Origin: Moritella yayanosii
GTDB taxonomy: Bacteria > Pseudomonadota > Gammaproteobacteria > Enterobacterales > Moritellaceae
Length of the DNA: 64,000 nucleotides
Direction of reading: 5' to 3'
NCBI RefSeq assembly: GCF_900465055.1
Contig: NZ_LS483250.1
Span: forward strand, 1,054,001 to 1,118,000
The notes below the pieces were generated by a model. It had not been told where the DNA came from, did no database searches, and worked only from the letters and a program-made list of their open reading frames with translations. This document shows, one piece after another, positions 1-9,242 of this stretch. Position numbers and translations under genes: made by a program. The first letter of the stretch is position 1. Every line of letters begins with the position of its first letter.

Positions 1-1714
1 CTTTTTCGATTTCATCTAAAAGCACAACTGCATGTGGCTGTTTGATAACCGCATCCGTTAATAAACCACCTTGATCATAACCAACATAACCAGGAGGCGC
101 ACCGATCAGACGAGATACAGTATGACGTTCCATATACTCAGACATATCAAAACGAATTAGCTCAACACCCATTATTTTAGCTAAGCGTTGAGTCACCTCG
201 GTTTTACCGACACCTGTTGGACCTGCAAATAAGAATGAACCAATTGGTTTAGTCTCAGCACCAAGACCAGAACGAGATAAACGGATCGCATCAGTGAGCA
301 CTTCAATCGCTGGATCTTGACCAAACACAACCATCTTCAGGTTACGCTCTAAGTTTTTAAGCACATCACGATCGTTTGATGAAACTGATTTTTCAGGAAT
401 TCGAGCCATTTTTGCAACAATAGACTCAATTTCACCGATACCAATTGTTTTCTTACGTTTATTCTCTGGTAATAAACGCTGTTTCGCCCCGGCTTCATCC
501 ATTACATCAATTGCTTTATCAGGCAGTTGACGTTCGTTAATATACTTCGCAGATAATTCGGTGGCAGCACGTAGTGCTTTCGCGGTATAGCGTACATCAT
601 GATGTTCTTCGTAACGTGATTTCAACCCTTGCAGGATCTTCACCGTATCATCAATAGAGGGTTCCATTATGTCTACTTTTTGGAAACGTCGTGCCAATGC
701 ACTATCTTTTTCAAAAATCTGGCTATATTCAGCATAGGTCGTCGAGCCGATACAACGTAACGAACCATTACTGAGTAGTGGCTTAAGTAAGTTAGCGGCA
801 TCAAGTTGTCCACCCGATGCGGCACCAGCACCGATGATGGTATGAATTTCATCAATGAACAAAATAGCATCATCATGTTTTTGTAACTGTTTCAATAATG
901 ATTTAAAACGTTTTTCAAAGTCACCACGATATTTAGTACCAGCAAGCAGTGCACCGAGATCAAGAGAAAACACCTGGGTATTTTTCATTACGTCAGGCAC
1001 TTCTTTATTCACAATACGATATGCGAGACCTTCAGCTATTGCAGTTTTACCTACCCCAGCCTCACCCACTAACAATGGGTTGTTTTTACGACGGCGACAT
1101 AAGATTTGAATCGTACGAGTGAGTTCTTCATCGCGTCCAATTAATGGGTCAATGCGCCCTTCAACAACCAATTTATTTAAGTTCGCTGAGAAGTTTTCCA
1201 GTTTAGTCGATTGATCGTCACTATCATTAATCGCTTGTTCTGATGCATCCTGATTATCTTCAATCTCTGATTCTTCGTCGTTTTTACGAATACCATGGGA
1301 AATAAAATTAATCACGTCAAGACGGCTCATGCCTGATTTTTTCAAAATATAAGCAGCTTGTGACTCTTGTTCACTGAAAATAGCGACAAGCACATTGGCA
1401 CCTGTTACTTCATTATTTCCTGAAGATTGCACATGAAACACAGCACGTTGTAATACTCGCTGAAAACCAAGCGTAGGTTGTGTTTCTTTGTCTTCATCTG
1501 ACTCAGGTAAAATAGGTGTTGTCTGCTCTAAAAAAAGCAGTAATTCATCACGAATAGCATCGATATTACCAGAGCAGCCTTTAATTGCTTCGCAGGCCGA
1601 TTTGTTACTTAAGAGTGAAACCAGTAAGTGTTCGACCGTCATAAACTCATGGCGATTCTCACGTGCAGTTTTAAACGCTTCATTTAGCGTGATTTCAAGA
1701 TCTTTGCTTAACAT
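1..1714 (-). CDS. clpA: ATP-dependent Clp protease ATP-binding subunit ClpA (3' part missing)
   Basis: Hexameric AAA+ unfoldase that feeds substrates to ClpP in the cytoplasm. About 571 codons are visible from the start [14 protein letters not shown]; the C-terminal quarter lies beyond the window edge. The N-terminal Clp repeat domain covers roughly residues 1-145. The first AAA module has Walker A GEAGVGKT near residue 215 and the Walker B stretch FIDEIHTI. The second module has GPTGVGKT near residue 500 and the family motif [10 protein letters not shown]. An acidic linker rich in D and E (about residues 155-175) separates the N-domain from the first AAA module. The adaptor gene clpS lies 42 bp upstream on the same strand, the usual clpS-clpA pair. 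The identity is clear from the double AAA layout and the neighbour; ClpB is excluded by clpS and by the lack of a long coiled-coil insertion. Confidence 0.96.
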   Translation of the reverse strand, partial: MLSKDLEITLNEAFKTARENRHEFMTVEHLLVSLLSNKSACEAIKGCSGNIDAIRDELLLFLEQTTPILPESDEDKETQPTLGFQRVLQRAVFHVQSSGNNEVTGANVLVAIFSEQESQAAYILKKSGMSRLDVINFISHGIRKNDEESEIEDNQDASEQAINDSDDQSTKLENFSANLNKLVVEGRIDPLIGRDEELTRTIQILCRRRKNNPLLVGEAGVGKTAIAEGLAYRIVNKEVPDVMKNTQVFSLDLGALLAGTKYRGDFEKRFKSLLKQLQKHDDAILFIDEIHTIIGAGAASGGQLDAANLLKPLLSNGSLRCIGSTTYAEYSQIFEKDSALARRFQKVDIMEPSIDDTVKILQGLKSRYEEHHDVRYTAKALRAATELSAKYINERQLPDKAIDVMDEAGAKQRLLPENKRKKTIGIGEIESIVAKMARIPEKSVSSNDRDVLKNLERNLKMVVFGQDPAIEVLTDAIRLSRSGLGAETKPIGSFLFAGPTGVGKTEVTQRLAKIMGVELIRFDMSEYMERHTVSRLIGAPPGYVGYDQGGLLTDAVIKQPHAVVLLDEIEK

Positions 1715-1756
1715 AGGCATCTCCCTATAACTACGTGTTGCGTAATATTGCTATCA

Positions 1757-2071
1757 TTACGCTTGTTCCATGGTACATAATAAGGACTGTTCGTTATCTT
1801 TCGCATATTGCATCACCTGTGATACTTTTGTCTCGGCTATCTCAGCCGTAAATACACCACAAACACCCCTGCCCCGAGAATGGACAGTTAACATGATCTG
1901 GTTAGCCTTATCTATATCCATAGAAAAAAACCTTTGTAGTACATCTACAACGAAATCCATTGGAGTATAGTCATCATTATTCAAAAACACTTTGTAAAAC
2001 GAAGGTGGTTTTAGTTCTAGCTCACTTTCTATACTTGTTTTGAAATCAATCAGTTCATCTAACTTACTCAT
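1757..2071 (-). CDS. clpS: ClpS, ATP-dependent Clp protease adaptor
   Basis: A 104-residue adaptor that binds the N-domain of ClpA and delivers N-end-rule substrates. The family core is plain: the pairing [17 protein letters not shown] (residues about 29-45) with the [10 protein letters not shown] substrate pocket, then a histidine-containing [12 protein letters not shown] segment where most relatives read VHxxGxGxCGxY. Length matches the family (about 100-106). It precedes clpA with a 42-bp gap and is divergent from cspD, the same arrangement as in Escherichia coli. The start ATG at 2071 is the only reasonable one. Confidence 0.97.
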   Translation of the reverse strand: MSKLDELIDFKTSIESELELKPPSFYKVFLNNDDYTPMDFVVDVLQRFFSMDIDKANQIMLTVHSRGRGVCGVFTAEIAETKVSQVMQYAKDNEQSLLCTMEQA

Positions 2072-2209
2072 AATTCTATCTTAGTACCTATCAGAGATTT
2101 GGGCTAATAACTTTCAACCTTTCGACTAAGTTTACCCCATTTTAACCATTTTTAGGAATATTAACTTGACTATAGTTGCGAATAAACTAAATTTATTAAC
2201 AAGATGCAT

Positions 2210-2227
2210 TATAATGTTAACATTATA
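2210..2227. promoter_or_regulatory. Perfect 18-bp palindrome with back-to-back -10 hexamers
   Basis: TATAATGTTAACATTATA reads identically on both strands and carries a TATAAT hexamer in each direction. It sits in the 264-bp gap between divergent clpS and cspD, 109 bp before the cspD start and 139 bp before the clpS start. Neither direction has a good -35 at 17 bp. It could be a shared promoter core or an operator; the sequence alone does not decide. Confidence 0.4.
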
Positions 2228-2335
2228 GCAACTTATTATATTGATCGTTATATACATCTATCACCCTTCTGATTAAAAGGGGGAAAGACAGTCCAGTAAT
2301 CAAACAATTTATAATTACAGAAAGGATGCAGAGGT

Positions 2336-2557
2336 ATGGCAACCGGTACGGTTAAATGGTTCAACAATGCGAAAGGATTCGGCTTCATTTGTCCTGAATC
2401 TGGTGGTGATGATGTGTTTGCGCATTTTTCTATCATACAAATGGATGGATACCGCACATTAAAAGCAGGGCAACTGGTGAATTATGAAATAGATGAGGGA
2501 CCAAAAGGCTCTCACGCTATTTCCATTTCAGCGCATGAGGCAAGCGAAAAAAAATAA
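2336..2557 (+). CDS. cspD: Cold shock-like protein CspD
   Basis: A 73-residue cold-shock-domain protein. It has the RNP1 motif KGFGFI (residues 14-19) and RNP2 VFAHFS (residues 28-33) of single-stranded nucleic acid binding. The C-terminal tail beyond the five-stranded barrel and the position divergent from clpS-clpA favour CspD, the stationary-phase replication inhibitor, over a cold-induced CspA paralogue. There is no long CspA-like 5' leader, and an AGAGG ribosome-binding site lies just upstream of the start. A hairpin terminator follows 20 bp after the stop. Confidence 0.93.
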   Translation: MATGTVKWFNNAKGFGFICPESGGDDVFAHFSIIQMDGYRTLKAGQLVNYEIDEGPKGSHAISISAHEASEKK

Positions 2558-2577
2558 CTTGTCTTCTACCGTGATAC

Positions 2578-2600
2578 AAAGCGGCTTAGCTGCTTTTATA
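2578..2600 (+). terminator. cspD rho-independent terminator
   Basis: AAAGCGGC and GCTGCTTT form an 8-bp stem with one G-U pair around a TTA loop, followed by TATA. It lies 20 bp after the cspD stop codon. The U-tract is short, so efficiency is uncertain. Confidence 0.6.
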
Positions 2601-2650
2601 CCCAAGCTACTTCAAGATACATAATCCGCATATTGAAGTAACTTGGGTAT
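2598..2650. repeat. Dispersed palindromic intergenic repeat, copy 1
   Basis: The arms ATACCCAAGCTACTTCAA (2598-2615) and its near reverse complement (2633-2650, one mismatch) enclose a 17-nt spacer. It lies in the convergent gap between cspD and tamB and may also act as the tamB 3' hairpin. The same arm occurs at 8322 and, as half an element, at 21941. Confidence 0.8.
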
Positions 2651-2678
2651 TATTTTACCTGTTTTTTGAAGATTAATA

Positions 2679-5600
2679 TCAACGATTAAACTTGTAATAT
2701 AAATCGACCGCACTATCGATACCAGTCACTAACTCTATATACAGCTTGGGTATGATCTCGTACCGTACAACAACTTCACTCAAAGCAGAAAATAAACCAA
2801 TGCCATAACGGATCTGAACACCTGGTAGTACATAACCACTCACCTCAACCCGAGTATCATCGCCCTGTCCTCGCGTATCAATAGCAAAGTCTTTAACACC
2901 TAATGTATCACCTAAAAAACCGATAACGTCTTTACCTTGACCTAGACTGGAGCCTACAAGCATGGTGGTGATAACAACATCCTGACTGGTTTCGTCTTTC
3001 GAGTTTATATCGCGACCACGCAATAAATACGAGATCATTCTTGTCTGCTGCATGTCCGGTTCTGAAAATAGAGTGAAAACAGGTTTCTTTACTGGCCCAA
3101 TTAAGCGAATACCAACAATCACATTATCTTCAGTGAGCTCTGTATTGCGTATTGCTTCAACATTAATATACGGGTTTTCAACCGAGCCTGAGAAAACAAC
3201 CTGACCTTTACGAATATAAAGATCTTGTCCAAACGAGCGGTAACGACCGTTTTCAAACTGCAACATACCATCAGAAAAAAAATTTCCATCTTCGTCAAGC
3301 ACAATACTTACAGCACCAGTGATGTTAGATTCTAACCCAAAAGAATCAATTTTAACGTTATCTAACAGTTTGATATTCACTTGAACCTCAAGTGGGTAAG
3401 TTTGTTTTACCATAAAATCATCTGAATCAATAATAATGACATCATTAGAAACCTGAATCGCACTTAGCGGTAATTTTTCAACTTTAATTAACGCATACGG
3501 AATGACAATATCGCCTGTTACTTTCGCCCCCTTATCATCACCTTCAACTATAATTTCAGGGCTAAAATGAAGCTTTAACCCCTTATTATCGTCAAATTCT
3601 AAATTGTCACCGTGTAACAACATTCGGTAGTAGAATTCGTCCCCCCACGTAAGGCTACCCATGATCTTTGCTAACCCTTTACCTGAATTAGCGCTACCTG
3701 TAATACTAGCTCGTTTACCACTGGATTCGATACTGAATTGAAAATTTTCCAATGTAACAGGTAATTCGTCACCCGCTAAATAGCCATTATTGACATTAAA
3801 CTGGCCAATAACCTCAGGCTTATCTAATGTACCACCAATGATACCGGCACCAGAAACTACACCATTAAGTACATCAACCTGATAGATCAACGGTTCAATA
3901 AATGCTAGATCAATGTCAGTGATGTTTATATCACCACTCAATTCTCGGCTATCAAAGAGATCATCGATACGAATATAACTTGTCATCCCACCCAGCTCAC
4001 GAGATTGAATATTAGTTTTTACGCTTACACTAGACTCGTCTAATCGAATCTGCATTGTTAGGATGTCAAAATTTGCGGTACTACTTTCTTCTTCATTATA
4101 AATAAGTGCCGAGCCATCAGTGATACTCACTTCCGAGTTGAGCTGTAACGGTTGTCCTTTACCCCAAGTCACTTGACTAACAATATTCAGTAAACCTTCA
4201 ATTTCAAGGTTATTGGCGGTTTCTAAACCCAGTTTATTAATATCATAGTCATGTAATTGGAACTCAAACTTATCTGCATCTTCGAGTTTACCGTCAAAAC
4301 CTAAACAGAATTTTGCTTCTTTTTCATTCCAACAATGCTGATCAACAAAAAGGTAATAATCTTTATCAGAGAACGAAAGTTCGACATTGGGATCAACTAT
4401 CCAATTTCCGTATTCAGAGTTAATACGTCCTTTCGTCACTTTGCCTCGCCAAACCTCTCCCAGCCAAGAGCCAGTCACCTTCAATACCGCGTTGTTTTTT
4501 TCATTTTCAATATTTAAACTAATACTATTATTACCATTGTCGGCTTTATAATCGACTGCGACCTTACTAATCAGTTGCTCACCAATGTGCAATTCTTCAC
4601 CCAACAGTGAGATCACGCCCTCTGGACGTTCCGTCAAACTGATTCGACCATTTAGATCAGCGCGTAATAATTTATTATTTTCCAACGACACATGATCTGC
4701 GAACAAATCGAAATTTAGCCAAGGTTTAGATTTATGACCAATAACAGTAAAATAACCAAACGCACTGCCTTTACTTCCAGCAAGATAGGGCGTTAATGAT
4801 TTTACATCGACTTCTCCGCCTAACTTAAATTGCTCATTGATGATACCGTCGAGTCGAATAGAATCGTCACCATGGGAAAGAGATAAACCATTCAAATGCC
4901 AATAAAGATCTTGATTTAACGTGAGTTGCCCTTGTAACGTTAATGGATAATCGCCTATATCCGCAGCAATATTAATATCATGTATATCTACGCGCCAATC
5001 ATTATCTAATGCGAGTTTAAAATCGACTTTCGCATCACCACTGGGCCGGAGTTTTACTTCTGGCCAGTATTTATCTAATTGTACGCCTGTCGTTGCTATC
5101 TCACTGCTAACCCTAATACCATCAACCCAATCTATCTGTGCTGAAGCAACGACAATCCCACCCAAAGTCTGAGCGTTTATGGTAGAAAAAAATAAGCCTT
5201 GTAAACTGCCCTTACCCTCGGCATCAAGATTAATTAACGGTGTATTATCAATGTCGAGTGATCCGGAAATAACGATATTATAATCATCTAAATCGCCTTG
5301 TAATGATAACGAACCGTCTTTTGTCTCTATATAAGCAGGTGACCGTAATGGCCAGCTTAAATGCTGCCAATTAGCCTGGATCGTAAACGGTAAAGCAGGC
5401 TGTAATGGCGCTAATGAGACGTCTATGTGGGTATTGAACGGTCCGGAGGTCTTGATCGAAAAGTCGATTTTATCAAGGCTGCCGCCCGCTTTTACGTCAA
5501 TGACAAGGTGATTTAATAACTCGGGCTGTTTGAATGTCGTGCGGGCATTTACATACAAAGGATAACCTTGCTGTAAGACAATATTTCCTTTTATGCTGGT

Positions 5601-6458
5601 ATCAGCCTGGGGCATATCAACGACAAGTTTTTCAATGTTCACCTCACCGGCATCAATAAAACCGATTAACTCGATTGCATTAAAATCAAGAAATAAGTCG
5701 TTAATCTGAAGTTTAGATTGAATCAATTCAGCGTCATGCACATCGACACGTAATGGAATTGAGACCTGATACAGCTCAAATTCATTTAATAATGCTGACA
5801 CAGCATCTAATTGTTTATTAATTTCAACCCGAGCGATAGCTTGTTCAGTGCTTGCTAGCGCGTTGCTTTTTTCTGCCGTCAGCACTTGAACAAATACATT
5901 TGTCGTTTTAACTTGGGTAACCGAAATATCTCGTCCTGACAAATTCACCGCACCTTCAAGCCGATCGGCGGTTATTTTTGTATTTGCGATAACAACATTT
6001 ATATTATGAATATCGATATTGGCAACACGAATGAAAATCGGAATGTCTAGCTGCCAGCCATTATTGGTAATGTTATCATCAAGTTCAGCAATACGTGTTA
6101 AGGCATCACCTAAATCTAGGCCTAAAAGTACGCCGCGTTCTTTCTCAAGGGCCATCGAATAGCTGACAGCAGCAGCATTAAGCGAATTGACACAAAGCTC
6201 ACCACCGAATAAACAAGATAAATCGATATCGTAATCTAAATCTACAATTGAGAGCTGAAGTAAATCGCCTTGCCAGTCTATTTTTGTCCAGCGCGCTTGA
6301 CTAAATACAGTGCCGTTATCAAGTTCAAGATGCAATGGTAACCCTGCGTTATTCAGTTTCTCAATAAGGTATTGGTTACCGGCATGGCTACCAAGCAACG
6401 CGGTAATGCTGCCCAGCATGAAAATCAGTAAGACTAACGTGATTTGAAGAAAACGCAT
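2679..6458 (-). CDS. tamB: Translocation and assembly module inner-membrane protein TamB
   Basis: A 1259-residue AsmA-like protein that spans the periplasm and works with TamA in outer-membrane protein insertion and lipid transport. One N-terminal signal anchor (residues 1-24) is followed by a very long beta-rich region. The C-terminal DUF490 domain is recognisable by GxxxNPxxxVxA-type segments (VENPYINVEAIR), SYLLRGRDIN and a terminal YELVTGIDS-like strand followed by YYKFNR. Length is the same as E. coli TamB (about 1259). Its ATG shares one base with the tamA stop (TAATG), which implies translational coupling. Confidence 0.95.
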   Translation of the reverse strand: MRFLQITLVLLIFMLGSITALLGSHAGNQYLIEKLNNAGLPLHLELDNGTVFSQARWTKIDWQGDLLQLSIVDLDYDIDLSCLFGGELCVNSLNAAAVSYSMALEKERGVLLGLDLGDALTRIAELDDNITNNGWQLDIPIFIRVANIDIHNINVVIANTKITADRLEGAVNLSGRDISVTQVKTTNVFVQVLTAEKSNALASTEQAIARVEINKQLDAVSALLNEFELYQVSIPLRVDVHDAELIQSKLQINDLFLDFNAIELIGFIDAGEVNIEKLVVDMPQADTSIKGNIVLQQGYPLYVNARTTFKQPELLNHLVIDVKAGGSLDKIDFSIKTSGPFNTHIDVSLAPLQPALPFTIQANWQHLSWPLRSPAYIETKDGSLSLQGDLDDYNIVISGSLDIDNTPLINLDAEGKGSLQGLFFSTINAQTLGGIVVASAQIDWVDGIRVSSEIATTGVQLDKYWPEVKLRPSGDAKVDFKLALDNDWRVDIHDINIAADIGDYPLTLQGQLTLNQDLYWHLNGLSLSHGDDSIRLDGIINEQFKLGGEVDVKSLTPYLAGSKGSAFGYFTVIGHKSKPWLNFDLFADHVSLENNKLLRADLNGRISLTERPEGVISLLGEELHIGEQLISKVAVDYKADNGNNSISLNIENEKNNAVLKVTGSWLGEVWRGKVTKGRINSEYGNWIVDPNVELSFSDKDYYLFVDQHCWNEKEAKFCLGFDGKLEDADKFEFQLHDYDINKLGLETANNLEIEGLLNIVSQVTWGKGQPLQLNSEVSITDGSALIYNEEESSTANFDILTMQIRLDESSVSVKTNIQSRELGGMTSYIRIDDLFDSRELSGDINITDIDLAFIEPLIYQVDVLNGVVSGAGIIGGTLDKPEVIGQFNVNNGYLAGDELPVTLENFQFSIESSGKRASITGSANSGKGLAKIMGSLTWGDEFYYRMLLHGDNLEFDDNKGLKLHFSPEIIVEGDDKGAKVTGDIVIPYALIKVEKLPLSAIQVSNDVIIIDSDDFMVKQTYPLEVQVNIKLLDNVKIDSFGLESNITGAVSIVLDEDGNFFSDGMLQFENGRYRSFGQDLYIRKGQVVFSGSVENPYINVEAIRNTELTEDNVIVGIRLIGPVKKPVFTLFSEPDMQQTRMISYLLRGRDINSKDETSQDVVITTMLVGSSLGQGKDVIGFLGDTLGVKDFAIDTRGQGDDTRVEVSGYVLPGVQIRYGIGLFSALSEVVVRYEIIPKLYIELVTGIDSAVDLYYKFNR

Positions 6459-8242
6459 TACAATTCAGGTCCAATATACAAGTGAAAAGTATACTTAGTA
6501 TCCGTATCAGAATTAACCGGCACCGCAAAATCAACTTTAACAGGGCCGATCGGTGTCATCCAACGAATACCCGTACCTACACCAATACTAATAGGTTCAG
6601 AAAAGTCATTGGTTGAAGTACCTGCATCGACAAAAAGGCCAATTCGCCACTTATCAGCAAACTGATAACCGTACTCAAACGAACCCACCATTAGATATCG
6701 ACCACCGATATAGGCATCTGCCGCATCAACAGGCGTAACAGTTTCATATTGATAACCACGGATACTCTGGCTACCACCAGCAAAAAAACGCATCGAAGCA
6801 GGCACACTTTCAATTTCATCGACATAGATAGCACCAAGATCCACTCGCGTAGTAAAAAAGTGGGTTCGATCAAGAGAGCGTAAATACTTTGTTCTACTTT
6901 GTATTTTAGCCATATTAATGTCTGCGCCCCAATAACGACTGGCGACTTCTAAATTTAAGAGCTGTTGATTACCCCAATACGGATCGACACCACCGCGTTG
7001 TTTTGTTCGCGCAAAACTAACCCCTGGTAGCACCATAATATTACTACCAACTTGGCTAGCTTGGATAAAATCTTCTTGTTCAACTTTAATAAACCAAGTA
7101 CGTAACCATTTTGATTCTAGTTCAAATTGACGCTGTAACTGTAACGTAAACAGTTTACTTTCGGTATCTTCATTATCTTTACGTTGATAACCAAATTGGA
7201 TTTTAGCGATGTTAGTGATTGGATCTTCAATGGGAATAGCATAGTTAAAGGTAAATTCTTGCTGTACTGTCGAATACTCAAATTCTGCCGAAACACTGTC
7301 ACCGCGATTGTTGATCCAAGGTTTTTTCCAGCCTAACGTGCCTCTGAAGCCGACATCACTCAAATAACCGACACCAATCTCATAGGTATTGCTGGGATGG
7401 TTAATCACAGTGATCACGATTGGGACTTTACCCTCTTTTCTGGCGTTAATATCAGGCACCACAGAGGCCGACTGAAAATAACGACTGTTGAATAACGCTA
7501 AACTATACTCAGCAACTAAATTCGACTCATAGGCTTGCCCTAACTTAAAGGTTGCTAATTCAGTAACGACAGTCTCAGACTTGGTTTGATTAGATAAAAC
7601 CGAATCACCAAATACATATCGTTGCTTACTGTCGAAAATAAGATCGACATCCGCACTATTCTTCTGAATACTAACACGTACTTCACTTTGCGCCCACTTA
7701 CCGTCAAAGTAGCCCCGTGCTAATGCTAATTTTGTAATTCCAGCTTTGAATTGGTCATAATCTTGATGCGATAAATAAACACCTGACTTAAGCGGCACAG
7801 TACTAAGCAGATCTAAAAAAGCAGGATCATGACCCGCTTCACCGTTAATCCTAATATTAACCTTTCTAAGTTTAATTCTGTCACCAAGATTGATGTCGAT
7901 AAATACAATCAGTTCATCATCATCTAACGTCAGGTTAACCGTCGTTTCTGACTGATAAAAACCGAATACCTGGATAGATTCAATGATATTTTTTCGGACT
8001 TTAGATTCAAAATAACTGTAGTTATTACCTTTGGGTGTAGATATAGTCGACAAATACGAATTAACATTATCTTCGATAGCACCGGAGACACCTTTAATTT
8101 CGAAATCAACCATTGAGACAGCAAACGCAGAAGGAGAAAAAACAGAAGAATATAACAATAGCATCAATGCGAACAGAACTGGTAATTTCACTAACTGAGG
8201 CCTTAACTTAGCACAGTTCAAATATAGAATCGTACTTTCCAT
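6458..8242 (-). CDS. tamA: Outer-membrane translocation protein TamA
   Basis: A 594-residue Omp85-family barrel protein that partners with TamB. It has a signal peptide with a hydrophobic core at about residues 20-42 ending in SAFA. POTRA domains cover about residues 45-280 and a 16-stranded barrel covers the rest. The barrel holds the family lid-lock motif SQSIRGYQYETV (near residue 505) and ends with the strand TKYTFHLYIGPEL. Length is typical (577 in E. coli). No convincing Shine-Dalgarno precedes ATG 8242, so the exact start is uncertain. It is the first gene of the tamA-tamB pair. Confidence 0.94.
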   Translation of the reverse strand: MESTILYLNCAKLRPQLVKLPVLFALMLLLYSSVFSPSAFAVSMVDFEIKGVSGAIEDNVNSYLSTISTPKGNNYSYFESKVRKNIIESIQVFGFYQSETTVNLTLDDDELIVFIDINLGDRIKLRKVNIRINGEAGHDPAFLDLLSTVPLKSGVYLSHQDYDQFKAGITKLALARGYFDGKWAQSEVRVSIQKNSADVDLIFDSKQRYVFGDSVLSNQTKSETVVTELATFKLGQAYESNLVAEYSLALFNSRYFQSASVVPDINARKEGKVPIVITVINHPSNTYEIGVGYLSDVGFRGTLGWKKPWINNRGDSVSAEFEYSTVQQEFTFNYAIPIEDPITNIAKIQFGYQRKDNEDTESKLFTLQLQRQFELESKWLRTWFIKVEQEDFIQASQVGSNIMVLPGVSFARTKQRGGVDPYWGNQQLLNLEVASRYWGADINMAKIQSRTKYLRSLDRTHFFTTRVDLGAIYVDEIESVPASMRFFAGGSQSIRGYQYETVTPVDAADAYIGGRYLMVGSFEYGYQFADKWRIGLFVDAGTSTNDFSEPISIGVGTGIRWMTPIGPVKVDFAVPVNSDTDTKYTFHLYIGPEL

Positions 8243-8321
8243 GTAAAGGAAAATGATGAGTAACAGATTAGTCTAATTAGTATCAAAAAACAATGACGTG
8301 GTATTTACAACACCATTGTAT

Positions 8322-8390
8322 ATACCCAAGCTACTTCGAGCAGTACAATCAGTAAACCTCTGATATAGCATCTTGAAGTAGTTTGGGTAT
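8322..8390. repeat. Dispersed palindromic intergenic repeat, copy 2
   Basis: The left arm ATACCCAAGCTACTTCGAG (8322-8340) pairs with CTTGAAGTAGTTTGGGTAT (8372-8390), with two mismatches and a 31-nt spacer. It lies immediately downstream of the deoxynucleoside kinase stop and upstream of tamA. The arms match copy 1, but the spacer differs in length and sequence. Confidence 0.8.
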
Positions 8391-8395
8391 ATTAA

Positions 8396-9034
8396 CTAAA
8401 GGCCTTCGCTAATAATGCGCTTAGCTAAGGCCTTTGGGCAACCAAACTCGGTCCAATCTTCAGTCAGTAGCACTGTGTCATATTTACGGCAAATGTGTGG
8501 TAAAAATGTATCATGGCAATCAGAAATTAATTGCAGATATTCACGTGGCGTACCTTGTTCGGCATCACGAGCGCGTGAAAGCATACGCATATAAGCCGTT
8601 TCAGCGTCACAACGTAGATATACAACAGCCGATACACGCGGGTAATCGACTAGTTTAGTCTGGATATCGTAATAATAATCAAGATCTTTGCCATCAGGGC
8701 GGCAAGCTTCTGCTAGATTCGCTTGGCAGAATACCAGATCAGAGAATAATGAACGCTCAATAATGTAATTAAACGCAGGATCCAAATCTTTACAAATATC
8801 AGATCTTTTGTTGGTAATATAGCGCTGAAATTCAATGCGGCGTGCAGGATCCACCGTAAACGCTTGTAATAAGCGTTGAAATTCAGGGTCTGAATCAACA
8901 TCTTCTAATATTAACTGCCAGTCAGCGTTATCATATTCTGTTAATTCTTTAGCCAACAAAGGCAGCAATGTTGATTTACCAACACCGATATTACCTTCAA
9001 TTGATACTAGTTTAAACGTTTGCTCATTACTCAT
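8396..9034 (-). CDS. Deoxynucleoside kinase family protein
   Basis: A 212-residue P-loop kinase of the dNK/dGK/dCK fold that phosphorylates deoxynucleosides for salvage. It shows Walker A GNIGVGKST (residues 14-22), the ERSLFSDLVF stretch (about 92-101; the E/D-R-S motif that contacts substrate and phosphate) and a lid-like RMLSRARDAEQ segment rich in arginine. Length matches bacterial deoxyadenosine/deoxyguanosine kinases. Which base it prefers cannot be told from sequence alone. It is monocistronic and divergent from the helicase gene. Confidence 0.88.
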   Translation of the reverse strand: MSNEQTFKLVSIEGNIGVGKSTLLPLLAKELTEYDNADWQLILEDVDSDPEFQRLLQAFTVDPARRIEFQRYITNKRSDICKDLDPAFNYIIERSLFSDLVFCQANLAEACRPDGKDLDYYYDIQTKLVDYPRVSAVVYLRCDAETAYMRMLSRARDAEQGTPREYLQLISDCHDTFLPHICRKYDTVLLTEDWTEFGCPKALAKRIISEGL

Positions 9035-9114
9035 TATAAAACCTATGATGCTAATATAAGCGGCAGATTATAGCATATCAACAGTGCTATCCTAGCTCAA
9101 GCATGTTTAAATAC

Positions 9115-9156
9115 TTAGCGGATAAATAAATTAAGTCTGATTTATTTATCCGCTAA
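9115..9156. promoter_or_regulatory. 16-bp perfect inverted repeat upstream of the helicase promoter
   Basis: TTAGCGGATAAATAAA (9115-9130) and its exact reverse complement (9141-9156) are separated by 10 nt. It ends 13 bp before the -35 box at 9170 in the gap between divergent genes. It is not at a gene end and lacks a U-tract, so an operator is more likely than a terminator. Confidence 0.5.
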
Positions 9157-9169
9157 CGTAAATGATACA

Positions 9170-9198
9170 TTCACCTAAGTTACTTATTCCTGTATAAT
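9170..9198 (+). promoter_or_regulatory. Sigma-70 promoter of the DEAD-box helicase gene
   Basis: TTCACC (9170-9175), a 17-bp spacer and a perfect TATAAT (9193-9198). Transcription would start near 9205, which leaves a leader of about 38 nt to ATG 9243. Confidence 0.7.
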
Positions 9199-9242
9199 AT
9201 GCCGCCTTAATGAGGCATATTGCCCAGTTGCTAGGATATCCA

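Noticed and set aside
855-1109. Plus-strand open frame inside clpA
   Set aside because: It is opposite the conserved first AAA module and has no family features; a shadow of clpA.
9210-9242. Upstream ATG at 9210 as the helicase start
   Set aside because: It lies about 5 nt after the predicted transcription start and lacks a ribosome-binding site; ATG 9243 has one.
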